Shown here: in pieces, positions 17,227 through 27,521 of the stretch
Numbering within the stretch: the stretch's first letter is position 1
Layout: the number at the start of each line of letters is the position of its first letter
Translations under genes and position numbers: made by a program
NCBI RefSeq assembly: GCF_038622445.1
Contig: NZ_CP152019.1
Coordinates: 2,888,501 to 2,952,500, forward strand
DNA: 64,000 nucleotides
Direction: 5' to 3'
Source: Sporosarcina sp. FSL K6-1522
Lineage (GTDB): Bacteria; Bacillota; Bacilli; Bacillales_A; Planococcaceae
The notes under the pieces: generated by a model
The model's input: the letters and a program-made list of their open reading frames with translations, nothing else
The model's database searches: none
What the model was told of the DNA's origin: nothing

Positions 17227-18090
17227 TCATTTCACCCATGTATCGACTAATTCCATAATCAAATCCCGTTCAATTTTGTCATCCAATTTTTCGGCAATTG
17301 CATATTGCACAGCCCGTCTCACTGGAATATGTTGCGATAGCCCCATTGCATCAAGCAAACTCCTAATTGACGCTGCTTCATCTGATAATAATCCGCTCAT
17401 CACTTGCTTTTTCAAATCATTGCCTATTTGAAGAAACGTTTCAATGAGCTGTGTTGCTGCAGTTGGATAAGTAGCTGTCATAACAGACTTTAGCTGTTCA
17501 CCCGTCAAGTACGGAACTGAAAAAGAGACAAAGCGATTTTTCAATGCTTCGTTCATTGGGGAGGTCCCTACATAGCCTTCGTTAATCGCGGAAATGACGG
17601 TGAAATCTTCATGCGCAAAAATGACCTCACCTGTAAAAGGATTTGTCAACATACGACGATGATCGAGAACGCTATGAAGAATAGGCAATGTTTCTGGCTT
17701 GGCCATATTAATTTCATCGATATAGAGAATATGCCCTTTTTTCATCGCTTGGATAACGGGCCCTTCCACAAATTCGATAACTGTTTGTCCTTCTTTACTA
17801 ATAATCGTTTTGAAACCAAGTAGCGATTCAGCATCTAAATCGACTGAACAGTTGACGCTTTGCATCGGCTGCTGAAAATAATGTGAGATTGTTTGTGCTA
17901 GCTTCGTTTTCCCTGAACCGGATGGTCCTTTCAATAACACGGGATTTTTCAAGGCAATTCCAACAAGAACATCTTCCCATAAATAAGGATCGGGCGAGAC
18001 ATAACCCCCTTCTTGAATTAAGCGTTGAGCTTCTACATCATGTATTTTCTCTGAACGAAGAGCATGTACTTTTTCGACAATCGCATTCAT
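17227..18090 (-). CDS. MoxR-family AAA+ ATPase
   Basis: A 287-residue hexameric AAA+ ATPase. Walker A GPSGSGKTKLA is near residue 55, Walker B ILYIDEINMAKPE near residue 120, sensor 1 TVISAINEGYVGTS near 165, and the arginine region LKNRFVSF near 185. The ATPase would remodel a client through the adjacent VWA protein. Operon order is moxR then VWA with a 10-nt gap. The ATG at 18090 has GGGAGGA upstream. The transcription unit begins after a repeat-like sequence at 18116-18153 and the terminator at 18153-18188. Confidence 0.92.
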   Translation of the reverse strand: MNAIVEKVHALRSEKIHDVEAQRLIQEGGYVSPDPYLWEDVLVGIALKNPVLLKGPSGSGKTKLAQTISHYFQQPMQSVNCSVDLDAESLLGFKTIISKEGQTVIEFVEGPVIQAMKKGHILYIDEINMAKPETLPILHSVLDHRRMLTNPFTGEVIFAHEDFTVISAINEGYVGTSPMNEALKNRFVSFSVPYLTGEQLKSVMTATYPTAATQLIETFLQIGNDLKKQVMSGLLSDEAASIRSLLDAMGLSQHIPVRRAVQYAIAEKLDDKIERDLIMELVDTWVK

Positions 18091-18115
18091 TATATATATT
18101 CCTCCCGATCAAATT

Positions 18116-18152
18116 CTAATCAATTACGTCTCGGATTTAACTTGATTCAAGT
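18116..18152. repeat. Short copy of the composite intergenic repeat
   Basis: AATCAATTACGTCTCGG matches AATCAATTACGCCTCGG at 61687; the tail TTGATTCAAGTTAAA resembles AAATCAAGTTAAA at 38483. Confidence 0.5.
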
Positions 18153-18188
18153 TAAAAAAACCGATACACGAACGAGCGAGTATCGGGT
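18153..18188 (-). terminator. Terminator of the DUF6501 gene
   Basis: On the minus strand ACCCGATAC / GTATCGGTTTTTTT immediately after the stop at 18196. Confidence 0.85.
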
Positions 18189-18195
18189 CTACTTA

Positions 18196-18393
18196 TTATT
18201 CAAAATATGTTTTATAATAGCCTCCAACTTTTCCGGTATTATCGATGACGAAAACGAATTCATCCGTCTCGTTTTTCACTTCATACGATTTACCAGGTGT
18301 CAGGACATTCGTTACAACATATTTTTCAGCATCTGCATGTTTACAAACGATTGTACGAATCGTCGGTACAGTTGTCCAATCTTTCACAGTCAT
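18196..18393 (-). CDS. DUF6501 family small protein (65 aa)
   Basis: A 65-residue protein, MTVKDWTTVPTIRTIVCKHA then a beta-rich core VVTNVLTPGKSYEVKNETDE and FVFVIDNTGKVGGYYKTYFE. It matches the small conserved DUF6501/YkzF-type proteins of Bacillaceae; function unknown. The start at 18393 is selected by the ATAGGAGG site; the 25 extra codons upstream are out of a good ribosome context and run through the odhB terminator. It lies after odhB but between two terminators, so it probably has its own promoter. Confidence 0.82.
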   Translation of the reverse strand: MTVKDWTTVPTIRTIVCKHADAEKYVVTNVLTPGKSYEVKNETDEFVFVIDNTGKVGGYYKTYFE

Positions 18394-18428
18394 TCCAATC
18401 AAGCCTCCTATATGAAAAGTAAATAAGG

Positions 18429-18460
18429 AAAAAAACGGCCCGCTTAGAAAAACGGGCCGA
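18429..18460 (-). terminator. Terminator of odhAB
   Basis: CGGCCCG / CGGGCCG stem followed on the minus strand by TTTTTTT, 24 nt after the odhB stop. Confidence 0.9.
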
Positions 18461-18483
18461 TTGTGCACATTACGTTTGGTTGA

Positions 18484-19692
18484 TTATGAACCAAGAAGAA
18501 GATCTTCTGGATTTTCAATCAATTCTTTTACCATTTTCAAGAATCCAACTGAGTCTTTACCATCGATGACACGGTGGTCATATGACAAAGCTACGTACAT
18601 CATTGGACGGATTTCGATATTATCGCCAATCGCCACTGGACGTCGTTGGATTGTGTGCATACCCAAAATACCAACTTGTGTACCATTCATAATTGGTGTA
18701 GACATTAATGAACCGAATACCCCACCGTTTGTAATTGTGAATGAACCACCTGTCATGTCTGCGATTGTCAATTTGTTGTCGCGTGCTTTTTTAGCAAGCT
18801 CTACAATTGTTCCTTCGATTTCAGCGAAGTTTTTACGATCTGCATCAAGTACGTTTGGTACAACGAGTCCGCCATCTGTTGAAATCGCAACACCGATGTC
18901 ATAGAAGTTCTTAAGAAGAATTTCATCGCCACTGATTTCAGCGTTCACATATGGATATTTTTTAAGTGCTGCAACGACAGCTTTCGTGAAGAATGACATG
19001 AAACCAAGACGCACGTCATTTTGCTCGAAGAATTGGTCTTTTTTACGTGAACGAAGAGCCATTACATTAGTCATGTCAATTTCGTTGAACGTTGTTAACA
19101 TCGCTGTTGATTGTTTTACTTCCAGTAGACGCTTTGCAATCGTCTGGCGACGGCGAGTCATTTTCTCGCGAGTGATACGGCCGTCATCCGCTTGAGCTGC
19201 CGCTACAGTAGGTGCAGGAGCCGCTGCTGGCGCTTTTGGTGCTGTACCATGTGCTTCGACATCTTGAACACGAACGCGCCCCATTGGATCAACTGGAGAA
19301 ACCGCTGCAAGGTCAATACCTTTTTCACGCGCTAATTTACGAGCTGCTGGACTTGCAATTGTGCGATCTGCAGTACCTTCGTCTGCAACAACAGCTTCTG
19401 GTGCCGCTACCGGAGTTGGAGCTGCTGCTTGCGCAGGAGTAGCAGCTGGTGCTCCTGCACTTGCGCCTACAGTTGCGATGACTTGACCAACCTCTACTGT
19501 ATCACCTTCAGCCGCAAGATGTTGTTGAACAACTCCCGCTTCTTCTGAAATGACTTCAACGTTTACTTTATCTGTTTCAAGCTCAACGATGAATTCGCCT
19601 TTTTCAATGCTTTCTCCTGGTTGTTTTAACCAACGTGCAATTGTTCCTTCTGTAATCGATTCTGCTAATTCTGGTACGATGATTTCTGCCAC
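18484..19692 (-). CDS. odhB: Dihydrolipoyl succinyltransferase, E2 of 2-oxoglutarate dehydrogenase
   Basis: Transfers the succinyl group from E1-bound thiamine diphosphate to CoA in the TCA cycle. The 402-residue chain has the lipoyl domain with ELETDK (lipoylated Lys42), an Ala/Pro-rich linker (about residues 80-115), the E3-binding domain with [19 protein letters not shown], a second linker and the catalytic domain ending with SYDHRVIDG, which supplies the active-site His and Asp. The start is GTG 19692 after GGAGGA; an upstream ATG at 19740 lacks a ribosome site. It follows odhA by 70 nt and ends at the strong terminator 18429-18460. Confidence 0.96.
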   Translation of the reverse strand: MAEIIVPELAESITEGTIARWLKQPGESIEKGEFIVELETDKVNVEVISEEAGVVQQHLAAEGDTVEVGQVIATVGASAGAPAATPAQAAAPTPVAAPEAVVADEGTADRTIASPAARKLAREKGIDLAAVSPVDPMGRVRVQDVEAHGTAPKAPAAAPAPTVAAAQADDGRITREKMTRRRQTIAKRLLEVKQSTAMLTTFNEIDMTNVMALRSRKKDQFFEQNDVRLGFMSFFTKAVVAALKKYPYVNAEISGDEILLKNFYDIGVAISTDGGLVVPNVLDADRKNFAEIEGTIVELAKKARDNKLTIADMTGGSFTITNGGVFGSLMSTPIMNGTQVGILGMHTIQRRPVAIGDNIEIRPMMYVALSYDHRVIDGKDSVGFLKMVKELIENPEDLLLGS

Positions 19693-19762
19693 AATAAATT
19701 CCTCCTCTAATCTACCGTTTATACGGTGAAAAGCTATCATTATCTCATGTTGTATGGATTCG

Positions 19763-22573
19763 TTATTTTTTTAGTGCCTCATCAAGAATACGGTTTTGTT
19801 CGATTTTATGCGATACGCCATCACCTTCGGATGGACTTGCACGATGAATACGTCCAACATAAGAAACATTTTTACCATTTGCCACTTCACGAATATAGGA
19901 CTGTGCAAATGACCATGACCCCATGTTTTTCGGTTCTTCTTGTACCCAAACAAGGTCCTTTGCATTTGGGTAGCGAGCAATAATATCGCTTACTTTATCA
20001 GATGGGAATGGATACAGTTGCTCGACACGAACGATATGCAAGTGATCGAAGTCTGTACCATCTTTTACGCGCTCGGCAAGATCTATTGCCATTTTACCAC
20101 TTGCGAATAGGATTTTTTCGACTTTATCTGTTTTCTTTCCTGTGCCAGGTTGTTCAAGTACTGTTTGGAAATGACCTTCTGCCAAGTCGTTTACGTCTGC
20201 ACCTACAAGTGGGTGACGTAGAAGTGACTTCGGTGACACGATGACAAGTGGACGCATCGACTTATCACCAAGCATTTTCGCCTGTCTGCGAAGAATGTGG
20301 AAATAGTTTGCAGCACTTGAAAGATTAGCAACTGTCCAGTTATTTTCTGCACATAGTTGTAGGTAACGTTCAATTCTTGCACTCGAGTGCTCAGGTCCTT
20401 GTCCTTCATATGCGTGTGGTAATAGCATCACAAGTCCAGACTGTTGCCCCCATTTTGAGTAGCTTGCAGAGACAAACTGGTCAAACATTACTTGCGCCAT
20501 GTTTGAGAAATCTCCGTATTGTGCTTCCCAAATCGACAATGCTTTTGGGTCTTCTAGGTTATAACCGAATTCATAACCAACAATACCTGCTTCTGTTAGT
20601 GGGCTGTTATAGGCAACGAAAGATGCTTTTGAGCCACTAATATGGTGTAACGGTACGAGTTCTTCGCCTGTCTTCTCGTCATGTAGGACAAGGTGACGAT
20701 GTGCAAAAGTTCCACGCTGTACGTCCTGTCCCGTTAAACGGATTGGATTTCCATCTTGAAGGATTGTACCGAAGGCTAGCGTTTCCGCATGTGCCCAATC
20801 GATTTTCCCTTTGCCGTTGAATGGATCTTCACGGCGCTTCAAGATGCGTGACAGCTTGCCGAAAACATTAAAGCTTTCTGGATATGCAAGTAATTCTTCA
20901 TTGATTTGGCGAAGGTTTGCTTCTTCCGAACCTGTTTCAAGATCTCTTGGATAACCGGCAAGTACTTCAGCAGGTGTTGCGTTGGAAACTGCCTCTGCTT
21001 GTGCAGATTGCTCTTTCACCTTGTCATAAGCAGCTTGCATCGTTGCAAATACAGTTGTATCCAGTGTCGTGACATCTTCTTCTGATAATACATTTGCAGT
21101 TGCGAGCTCCGCTCCATATAATTCACGCACAGTTGGATGTTCGTGGATTGTATGATACATAAGTGGGTTCGTTACAAGCGGTTCATCCATTTCATTATGA
21201 CCATAACGGCGATAGCCAAGTAGGTCAATCAAAATGTCCTTGCCAAACTTTTGACGATACTCATACGCGAATGAAGCAGCCGCAATGACAGACTCAGGGC
21301 TATCTGCATTGACATGGAGTACAGGTACTTCGTAGCCCTTTGCGGGGTCAGAAGAGTAGTGCGTCGACCTTGAATCGTAATATTCTGTCGTAAAGCCAAT
21401 CATATTGTTAGCGATGACATGGATAGAACCACCTGTCTTAAATCCACGTACACGGCTGTAGTTAAATGATTCAGGAACAATTCCTTGTCCTGGGAATGCG
21501 GCATCTCCGTGAATAAGAACTGCATAGGCAGCATTTGTATCTTGTTCAGGAACACCAGGTTTATCCGTGACTTCTTGTGCAGCTCTTGTTTGCCCTGTAA
21601 TAACTGGATTAACAACTTCTAAGTGAGACGGGTTATATGCAAGGAAACGTTGCATACCTGTTTCACCTTTATACAATGCGCCCATATGATACTTTACATC
21701 GCCAAACCAACCGCGTGTCGTTTCAAGTGAACCGTCTGTTGGCAGGAAGGGATCTTCTGGAACGCCTGCAAACTGCGCAAACATCATTTCATAAGGTTTA
21801 TTCAAAATATGTGTGAGGACGTTTAGACGACCACGGTGAGCCATCCCAATCAATACTTTTTTCATGTTTTCTTCTTCTGAACGGCGAACGAGTTCATCTA
21901 GGAAGACAACAAGCGTGTCTAAACCTTCGATAGAAAAACGCTTCGCTCCGACGAATGTACGATGGATAAACTTCTCGAACCCTTCAATTTTTGTCAGTCT
22001 TTCAAGCAGTGCTTTTTTATCATCTGCTGAAAGTTTAACAGATACTTCGCCATTCTCGATTTTCGATTGAATCCAGTTTCGTTCTGCTTCATCAATTACG
22101 TGGTCAAACTCATACGCAATTTTCCCTGTATACAACGTTTTCAAATAGTTGACTGCATCGAGTCCATGCTCTACGCTAGCCGGAACATTTTTGAAGAAAA
22201 GGGACGCAGGCATTGCTACCAAATCGCTTTCCGTCAATCCATAGTAGGAAGGTTCCAGACGTGTTGCATCTTTTGGACGATCGTTAAGCGGATAAATATC
22301 AGCTGCAAGATGTCCGTATGTACGGATAGCAGCCTGGAGCTGATAAGCAGCTAATACTTTACCAAAATCAGCTGGTGCAACTGTTTCGCTTGTTTGTGCT
22401 TGTTTTTCTACTGCTACTTCCGGAGCACCATAACGGCTGAATAGTTCAGCGAGCTCGGCGTCGACCGATTCAGGTGACGTTTTGAACAGTTCATACATTT
22501 CCATCACATACCCAAGGTTTGGACCCGAAAAAGCTGCATACGGGGAACGATGAGAGCCAACATTGTTCGACAT
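19763..22573 (-). CDS. odhA: 2-oxoglutarate dehydrogenase E1 component
   Basis: Thiamine-diphosphate-dependent E1 that decarboxylates 2-oxoglutarate and succinylates the lipoyl arm of OdhB. The 936-residue product is full length: N-terminal [28 protein letters not shown] in the first catalytic half, [19 protein letters not shown] in the ThDP/Mg region, [17 protein letters not shown], and [18 protein letters not shown] in the pyrimidine-binding half. ATG 22573 has TGGAGG 8 nt upstream; a 23-codon longer version lacks support. It forms an operon with odhB; E3 (lpd) is not in the window. Confidence 0.97.
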   Translation of the reverse strand: MSNNVGSHRSPYAAFSGPNLGYVMEMYELFKTSPESVDAELAELFSRYGAPEVAVEKQAQTSETVAPADFGKVLAAYQLQAAIRTYGHLAADIYPLNDRPKDATRLEPSYYGLTESDLVAMPASLFFKNVPASVEHGLDAVNYLKTLYTGKIAYEFDHVIDEAERNWIQSKIENGEVSVKLSADDKKALLERLTKIEGFEKFIHRTFVGAKRFSIEGLDTLVVFLDELVRRSEEENMKKVLIGMAHRGRLNVLTHILNKPYEMMFAQFAGVPEDPFLPTDGSLETTRGWFGDVKYHMGALYKGETGMQRFLAYNPSHLEVVNPVITGQTRAAQEVTDKPGVPEQDTNAAYAVLIHGDAAFPGQGIVPESFNYSRVRGFKTGGSIHVIANNMIGFTTEYYDSRSTHYSSDPAKGYEVPVLHVNADSPESVIAAASFAYEYRQKFGKDILIDLLGYRRYGHNEMDEPLVTNPLMYHTIHEHPTVRELYGAELATANVLSEEDVTTLDTTVFATMQAAYDKVKEQSAQAEAVSNATPAEVLAGYPRDLETGSEEANLRQINEELLAYPESFNVFGKLSRILKRREDPFNGKGKIDWAHAETLAFGTILQDGNPIRLTGQDVQRGTFAHRHLVLHDEKTGEELVPLHHISGSKASFVAYNSPLTEAGIVGYEFGYNLEDPKALSIWEAQYGDFSNMAQVMFDQFVSASYSKWGQQSGLVMLLPHAYEGQGPEHSSARIERYLQLCAENNWTVANLSSAANYFHILRRQAKMLGDKSMRPLVIVSPKSLLRHPLVGADVNDLAEGHFQTVLEQPGTGKKTDKVEKILFASGKMAIDLAERVKDGTDFDHLHIVRVEQLYPFPSDKVSDIIARYPNAKDLVWVQEEPKNMGSWSFAQSYIREVANGKNVSYVGRIHRASPSEGDGVSHKIEQNRILDEALKK

Positions 22574-22828
22574 GTAAAATAACCTCCACATTTGCCATTC
22601 GGCATTTTGTGTTATAATTTTTATCCTTATTAATATTACCATGCAAACTCTTTAACTTAAAGGTTTTAATACTATGTGTTCAATTTTCATGTTACTAAAA
22701 ATACGTACAAATTCCAGTCAGTTGAAAGTTTTGCTTGCATGCATAATATTTTGTGCCCTGAACTACATTACAACTGATTTTTATTGATTGCAACCCATAC
22801 AATCATAATTTTTTAAATAGTGCCTTGT

Positions 22829-23914
22829 CTATTCCAGCGAATTTCGGTATGACATAATCATTTTCACCATCTCTTCAGGTGTTTTTGAGCGTGGTGTTTT
22901 TTTCATATTCGCTAATAATTGAGCCTGATCTTGCATCAATGCAGCAAATGCTTCAGATATAGGTTGTCGATTGATGTCTTCTTCCTGTAATACATGTGCC
23001 AACCCAAGCGATTGAAAATGGGATGCATTCAAAATCTGATCTCCCCTACTTTTAGCAGCTGACAACGGGATGAGTAGCATGGGCTTATGCACCGCCAACA
23101 ATTCAAAAATCGCATTTGACCCCGCTCTCGACACAGCAAAATCTGCCGCCGCGAGAAGATGTGGTAAGCCTTCCGTCACATATTCAAATTGGGTATAGCC
23201 AAGTGTACTTTCCAGCATTTCATCGATATTTCCTTTTCCACAAAGGTGAATCAGGTCGTAAGCTTGTAAAATCGTCGATAAATCAGCGCGAATGGCTTCG
23301 TTAAGTACGGCAGAGCCTTGACTCCCCCCCATCACTAGCAGAACAGGTTTATTGCCTGACAAACCGGCAATACGTAACCCTTCTTCTCGAATGCCATTAA
23401 AGAGCTCAGGTCGAATAATTGCACCTGAACAAGTAGCCTTTCCTTCTGGCACATAGTTCAACGTTTTTTCAAACACGGTGAATATATGCTTGGAAAATGG
23501 CAAGGCCAGTTTATTGGCAAGCCCTGGTGTGACGTCCGATTCATGGACAACAACAGGGATTTTCGCCATTTTCGCCGCTAAGACGACAGGGACCGAAACG
23601 AATCCACCCTTTGAAAAAATGATTTCAGGTTTAAGCTTTCGAATGATTGTATAGGCTTGGAGAACACCAGCTCCCACTTTAAATGGATCAGTAAAATTCT
23701 TCATAGAAAAATAACGACGCAATTTGCCACTTTGGATTGCATGATAGACGACCTCAGGATGACCATCCTCTATCAATTCTTTTTCAATGCCATCATGTGA
23801 GCCTATGTAATGGATCTCATATCCTTTTTCACTAAATACCGGGATAAGTGCTTCGTTCACAGATACGTGTCCTGCCGTTCCGCCTCCCGTTAATACAATA
23901 ATCGGCCGTTTCAT
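22829..23914 (-). CDS. murG: UDP-N-acetylglucosamine transferase MurG
   Basis: Adds GlcNAc to lipid I to make lipid II on the inner face of the membrane, the last cytoplasmic step of peptidoglycan synthesis. The 361-residue GT-B enzyme shows the glycine loop LTGGGTAGHV at the N-terminus, SKGGFVSVPVVLAA and HESDVTPGLANKL, the second loop VMGGSQGSAVLNE near residue 190 and the donor-binding AVSRAGSNAIFELLA near 260. The start at 23914 follows GAGGTG by 6 nt. Unusually for murG it is not in the mur/div cluster but alone, like the second murG of B. cereus-group and some other Bacilli; whether another copy exists elsewhere cannot be seen. Confidence 0.93.
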   Translation of the reverse strand: MKRPIIVLTGGGTAGHVSVNEALIPVFSEKGYEIHYIGSHDGIEKELIEDGHPEVVYHAIQSGKLRRYFSMKNFTDPFKVGAGVLQAYTIIRKLKPEIIFSKGGFVSVPVVLAAKMAKIPVVVHESDVTPGLANKLALPFSKHIFTVFEKTLNYVPEGKATCSGAIIRPELFNGIREEGLRIAGLSGNKPVLLVMGGSQGSAVLNEAIRADLSTILQAYDLIHLCGKGNIDEMLESTLGYTQFEYVTEGLPHLLAAADFAVSRAGSNAIFELLAVHKPMLLIPLSAAKSRGDQILNASHFQSLGLAHVLQEEDINRQPISEAFAALMQDQAQLLANMKKTPRSKTPEEMVKMIMSYRNSLE

Positions 23915-24031
23915 GGCCATCACCTCTACTATTCTTAAAAATAATTACGCATGTTGTCCGTACTTCATAGTCATTATAGCAAATGAACCGTGGTACAATA
24001 GTATTTAATTGTAGAATAAAGGATGATTTAT

Positions 24032-25378
24032 TTGGAAAACACACTTTCACTAAGAAAAAAGCCCTTCAGATTGGCTACCATTGTGATGCCAATCCTCATT
24101 ACCCAAGTCGCACTTTATATGATGACATTCTTTGATATTCTTATGACTGGGCGCTACGATACATACCATCTCGCAGGTGTCACGATCGGTTCTTCCTTTT
24201 GGGTCCCTGTCTATACAGGCCTATCGGGCATTCTGATGGGGCTTACGCCAATCATTGCGCAGCATATAGGCGCACGCCAACGTGACGAAGTACGCCCTTC
24301 CGTACAGCAAGGCCTTTACGTTTCGGTTGCACTCGCTGCTGTCGTCTTTGCCATCATTCTATTCGCCGTCAGGCCAATATTAGAAGTGATGCCGCTTGAG
24401 AAGGAAGTGCGTGTGGTCGCGGCTGAGTATTTGACTGGGATGAGCCTCGGTCTATTGCCATTGTTCGCCTACACTGTCATGCGGTCGTTTTTTGATGGGC
24501 TCGGTTCGACACGGGTGTCAATGTTCATTATTCTTTTATCTGCCCCCATTAATATCGTCCTCAATTATCTACTTATTTATGGACGTTTCGGTTTTCCAGA
24601 GCTTGGTGGGGCTGGAGCGGGGTATGCATCGGGCTTTACATATTGGATTGTCTTTTTCATCGCTTGTTTCGTAGCGTGGAAACGTAAACCTTTTGATACC
24701 TTCAATATCTTTCAAAAATGGGGAAAAATCTCCTTCAGAAGATGGAAAGAGATTTTGTTTATTGGTGTACCTATAGGTATTTCAATTTTTGTCGAAACGA
24801 GCATTTTTTCGGCTGTCACGTTGTTTATGAGTAACTATTCGACAGCAGTCATTTCAGCTCACCAAATTGCGCTAAACTTTACATCGTTGCTGTACATGAT
24901 TCCGCTGAGCATTTCAATGGGCGCAACGATTCTTGTTGGCCAAGCCGTCGGGGCTGGTCAGATGCGTGATGCCAAACATTATAGTTATCTTGGGGTCGGG
25001 CTTGCCGTATTGTTCAGCTTCCTATCGATTACTATATTACTGTTGTTTAGAGAACCAATTGCTTCACTCTATACAACTGATATACAGATTATTGGATTGG
25101 CCATTCAGTTCTTTGTTTTTGCTGCGTTGTTCCAGTTATCGGATGCGATTCAAGCGCCTGTTCAAGGGGCGTTAAGGGGATATAAGGATGTCAATATGAC
25201 GTTTGTCATGGCGATTGTATCGTATTGGGTGCTCGGTTTGCCGATTGGTTATTTGATGGCAACTTATACTGATTTAGGACCGTACGGTTACTGGATTGGT
25301 CTGATTGCCGGTCTGACAGTCGGAGCAATTACTCTAACCGTACGACTAATCTATATCCAAAAGAAAAAATTTAGTTAA
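24032..25378 (+). CDS. MATE family multidrug efflux transporter
   Basis: Na+- or H+-coupled drug exporter of 448 residues with the twelve-helix MATE layout in two halves. Visible blocks are PILITQVALYMMTFFDILMT, VTIGSSFWVPVYTGLSGILM with GLTPIIAQHIGA, and the second-half counterpart ISMGATILVGQAVGAG. The NorM branch is likely; substrates are unknown. TTG 24032 is chosen because AAAGGA lies about 8 nt upstream; the ATG at 24023 overlaps that ribosome site. It is divergent from murG, ends in a terminator at 25382-25420 and has no local regulator. Confidence 0.9.
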   Translation: MENTLSLRKKPFRLATIVMPILITQVALYMMTFFDILMTGRYDTYHLAGVTIGSSFWVPVYTGLSGILMGLTPIIAQHIGARQRDEVRPSVQQGLYVSVALAAVVFAIILFAVRPILEVMPLEKEVRVVAAEYLTGMSLGLLPLFAYTVMRSFFDGLGSTRVSMFIILLSAPINIVLNYLLIYGRFGFPELGGAGAGYASGFTYWIVFFIACFVAWKRKPFDTFNIFQKWGKISFRRWKEILFIGVPIGISIFVETSIFSAVTLFMSNYSTAVISAHQIALNFTSLLYMIPLSISMGATILVGQAVGAGQMRDAKHYSYLGVGLAVLFSFLSITILLLFREPIASLYTTDIQIIGLAIQFFVFAALFQLSDAIQAPVQGALRGYKDVNMTFVMAIVSYWVLGLPIGYLMATYTDLGPYGYWIGLIAGLTVGAITLTVRLIYIQKKKFS

Positions 25379-25381
25379 CCA

Positions 25382-25420
25382 TCCCCCCGGTGATGAAGAC
25401 TTTTAACATCGCGGGGGTTT
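25382..25420 (+). terminator. Terminator of the MATE gene
   Basis: CCCCC..TGATG / CATCGCGGGGG followed by TTTTC. It lies between convergent genes and may also act on gerC. Confidence 0.8.
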
Positions 25421-25428
25421 TCACGTTG

Positions 25429-26505
25429 TCAATTTAGTATTCCGCTCCGCATCATCTTCACCTTCACTTTTACCTTAATCGGCAGTTGCGAAAATGTATC
25501 TCCCCAATCGCCTTGTTCCCATAGCTTGGGGTGAAATGCGCGTACTGGTTGTCCGAACCCCACTGCATCACTTTTAGCTTCTTGTAGTTTTTTAACCACT
25601 TCTGTAAAATTTTTTGTTAGTTCCTTGGATAGAAAATCTTCAACTTCCTTTTTGGTTTTCTTTTTGTTCAAGCTGTCGTGTGGAAATTCCTCTACGGAAA
25701 CCTTCAATTGATAGGATGCATCTATTTGATTGTCTGAAATTTTCCAGTCTTTTTTTATCGTCATGATATTGATTGACAAGGGGCTTTCTTTTGCGCCTTC
25801 TTTCCATAAGAAATCAAGGCGTGCATACTTGCCCTTTTTCTTTTGGAGTAGCATTAATAGTGCCGATTCCTTTCGATCCAAAACTTCCCCTGTAAACTCC
25901 CTTTTAGCATTAAATAATGCGCTACCTGCGATTTCTGGTATACCACTTTCTTTTCCCATTTTAATATAAGGAAGAGCGAGGTCTATATCTTCGGCAAAAA
26001 GAATCGTACACACTTGTTGAAGATTGACTTCGGGAACTAATGTATATATGCCAGCTGTATCGATTAGTTGTGTATAAAAAGTTGAAATATCTTCCCCTTG
26101 GCCTGCAATTGGTTCGAAATAGGGAGCCAGTTCTCCTTCGACAATTGCCATATGCGCGCTAAGTCGATTGCGAGGGTCACGGTATAGCACATCGAGATAG
26201 GGATAGATGTCATTTTTAGCGGCATCATCTGCGATTAGTAGTACTTGAAGTTCGGCCACATCCAGCCCTTGAGAGGTATTTGTACTATTTTTTGCCCCTC
26301 GTGTACTAATCCCTTTGCCTGTTACAGTCGAATAACTGATAGAACCATCTTCAAAAACTGGAAAAGCAAATTGTGCCTCGTAATTTCCTGGTGTGCCTTC
26401 TATCCCCGCAAGCGAAACATTGGTTACTTCCCTATATTGCTTTTCATCCCAGCAGCCACTTAACAGCAAGACACAGATGAGTAGGATAAAACTCTTTGCC
26501 CTCAT
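25429..26505 (-). CDS. Spore germination protein, GerC (Ger(x)C) lipoprotein subunit
   Basis: Lipoprotein C subunit of a GerA-type nutrient germinant receptor in the inner spore membrane. The signal MRAKSFILLICVLLLSGCWD has lipobox LSGC and the WDEKQYREVTNVSLAGI start typical of GerC proteins. The 358-residue length, ISTRGAKNSTNTSQGLDVAE and the C-terminal domain with a long charged helix (LNKKKTKKEVEDFLSKELTK) agree with the family. It overlaps gerB by 4 nt. Which nutrient it senses cannot be told. Operons of this type are normally transcribed by sigma-G in the forespore; I could not pick a convincing promoter. Confidence 0.93.
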   Translation of the reverse strand: MRAKSFILLICVLLLSGCWDEKQYREVTNVSLAGIEGTPGNYEAQFAFPVFEDGSISYSTVTGKGISTRGAKNSTNTSQGLDVAELQVLLIADDAAKNDIYPYLDVLYRDPRNRLSAHMAIVEGELAPYFEPIAGQGEDISTFYTQLIDTAGIYTLVPEVNLQQVCTILFAEDIDLALPYIKMGKESGIPEIAGSALFNAKREFTGEVLDRKESALLMLLQKKKGKYARLDFLWKEGAKESPLSINIMTIKKDWKISDNQIDASYQLKVSVEEFPHDSLNKKKTKKEVEDFLSKELTKNFTEVVKKLQEAKSDAVGFGQPVRAFHPKLWEQGDWGDTFSQLPIKVKVKVKMMRSGILN

Positions 26506-27521
26506 TTCTTTTTCCTCCTATTCAGCAAAATGACGACAGTTGGCACAACCAGTATGAAGAACAGATGGAAATAGATAAGTGAACCTTGAATCATATCTAC
26601 ACGCTCTTTTGACAGCAGCAAAAGTGGGAATACCATCAGTAAGATATGCAGAATAATTGTATTTCTTTTTCGGTGACCTTTTGCATGAAGCTGATGGACA
26701 TAAATCGCTGAAAAGGCGAAAAGAGCAATCGTGATAATACTCCACATCATCCAAAAATAAATAAAAAATAAATCAAGTCTCTCCACAAATGATACCGATT
26801 GCGTTTTCAAAATATACATAATCGGTTCTGGAATCCTTTCTAGTTCAACTAAAGGATAATAGGCGAGCGTAAACAGAACCGAACTGAAAAAAAAGAACAT
26901 CCAGATCGACTGGTAGATAAAGAGTGGGAGTCCTTTTATTTTTTGTTGTTGGTCAACATACATCCTGAAAAACAAGAATAGCTCAATGCCGATAAACGTA
27001 AACTGTGAAGTGAGTAAGCCCTTCATCAACTCTGAACGATCTAAAGTGCCTATGGGGAACAAATTTGTCCATACATAGTTCGGCCATGCGAGTAGCAAAA
27101 TAACGTAAAATAACAGGATTAGTGGGACAAGGATCACACTTAAATTGATGACGGTTTCAGCACGGCTCAAGTTTGCGTAAAGAGATACTCCTACCATGAT
27201 TGAAATGACAATAATCTGAGGTGTATCAGGAAATGCCCAAACCGCAAGTGTATAGTCAATATAAGAAATGAAAGAAACCAAAATCAGAATCCAATAACCT
27301 ATATAAAGCCAAGACACTATTGGGCCGGGTTTAAAGTATTCATAATTTTTTTCATAGGCAAGCAACAGCACATAATGGAAGATGCCTACTCCGACAAACA
27401 CAAGCCAAGCATCATGCCCTGTTGCATTGATAAATGGGGTTTGGAAAGAAAGAGAAACCGTACCCGTTTGCGCAATGAATAAAAATAAAAAAAATTGATT
27501 TCTTGATAATTTAAATGTCAA
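26502..27521 (-). CDS. Spore germination protein, GerB (GerAB) permease subunit
   Basis: B subunit of the receptor, an amino-acid/polyamine/organocation-type permease that binds the germinant. The 339 residues form about ten hydrophobic helices, beginning LSRNQFFLFLFIAQTGTVSL, the usual spore GerAB start with the conserved QTGTVSL turn. It overlaps gerA and gerC by 4 nt (ATGA) on each side, so the three subunits are translationally coupled. Length is slightly below the usual 360-370 residues, with no sign of damage. Confidence 0.92.
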   Translation of the reverse strand: MTFKLSRNQFFLFLFIAQTGTVSLSFQTPFINATGHDAWLVFVGVGIFHYVLLLAYEKNYEYFKPGPIVSWLYIGYWILILVSFISYIDYTLAVWAFPDTPQIIVISIMVGVSLYANLSRAETVINLSVILVPLILLFYVILLLAWPNYVWTNLFPIGTLDRSELMKGLLTSQFTFIGIELFLFFRMYVDQQQKIKGLPLFIYQSIWMFFFFSSVLFTLAYYPLVELERIPEPIMYILKTQSVSFVERLDLFFIYFWMMWSIITIALFAFSAIYVHQLHAKGHRKRNTIILHILLMVFPLLLLSKERVDMIQGSLIYFHLFFILVVPTVVILLNRRKKK

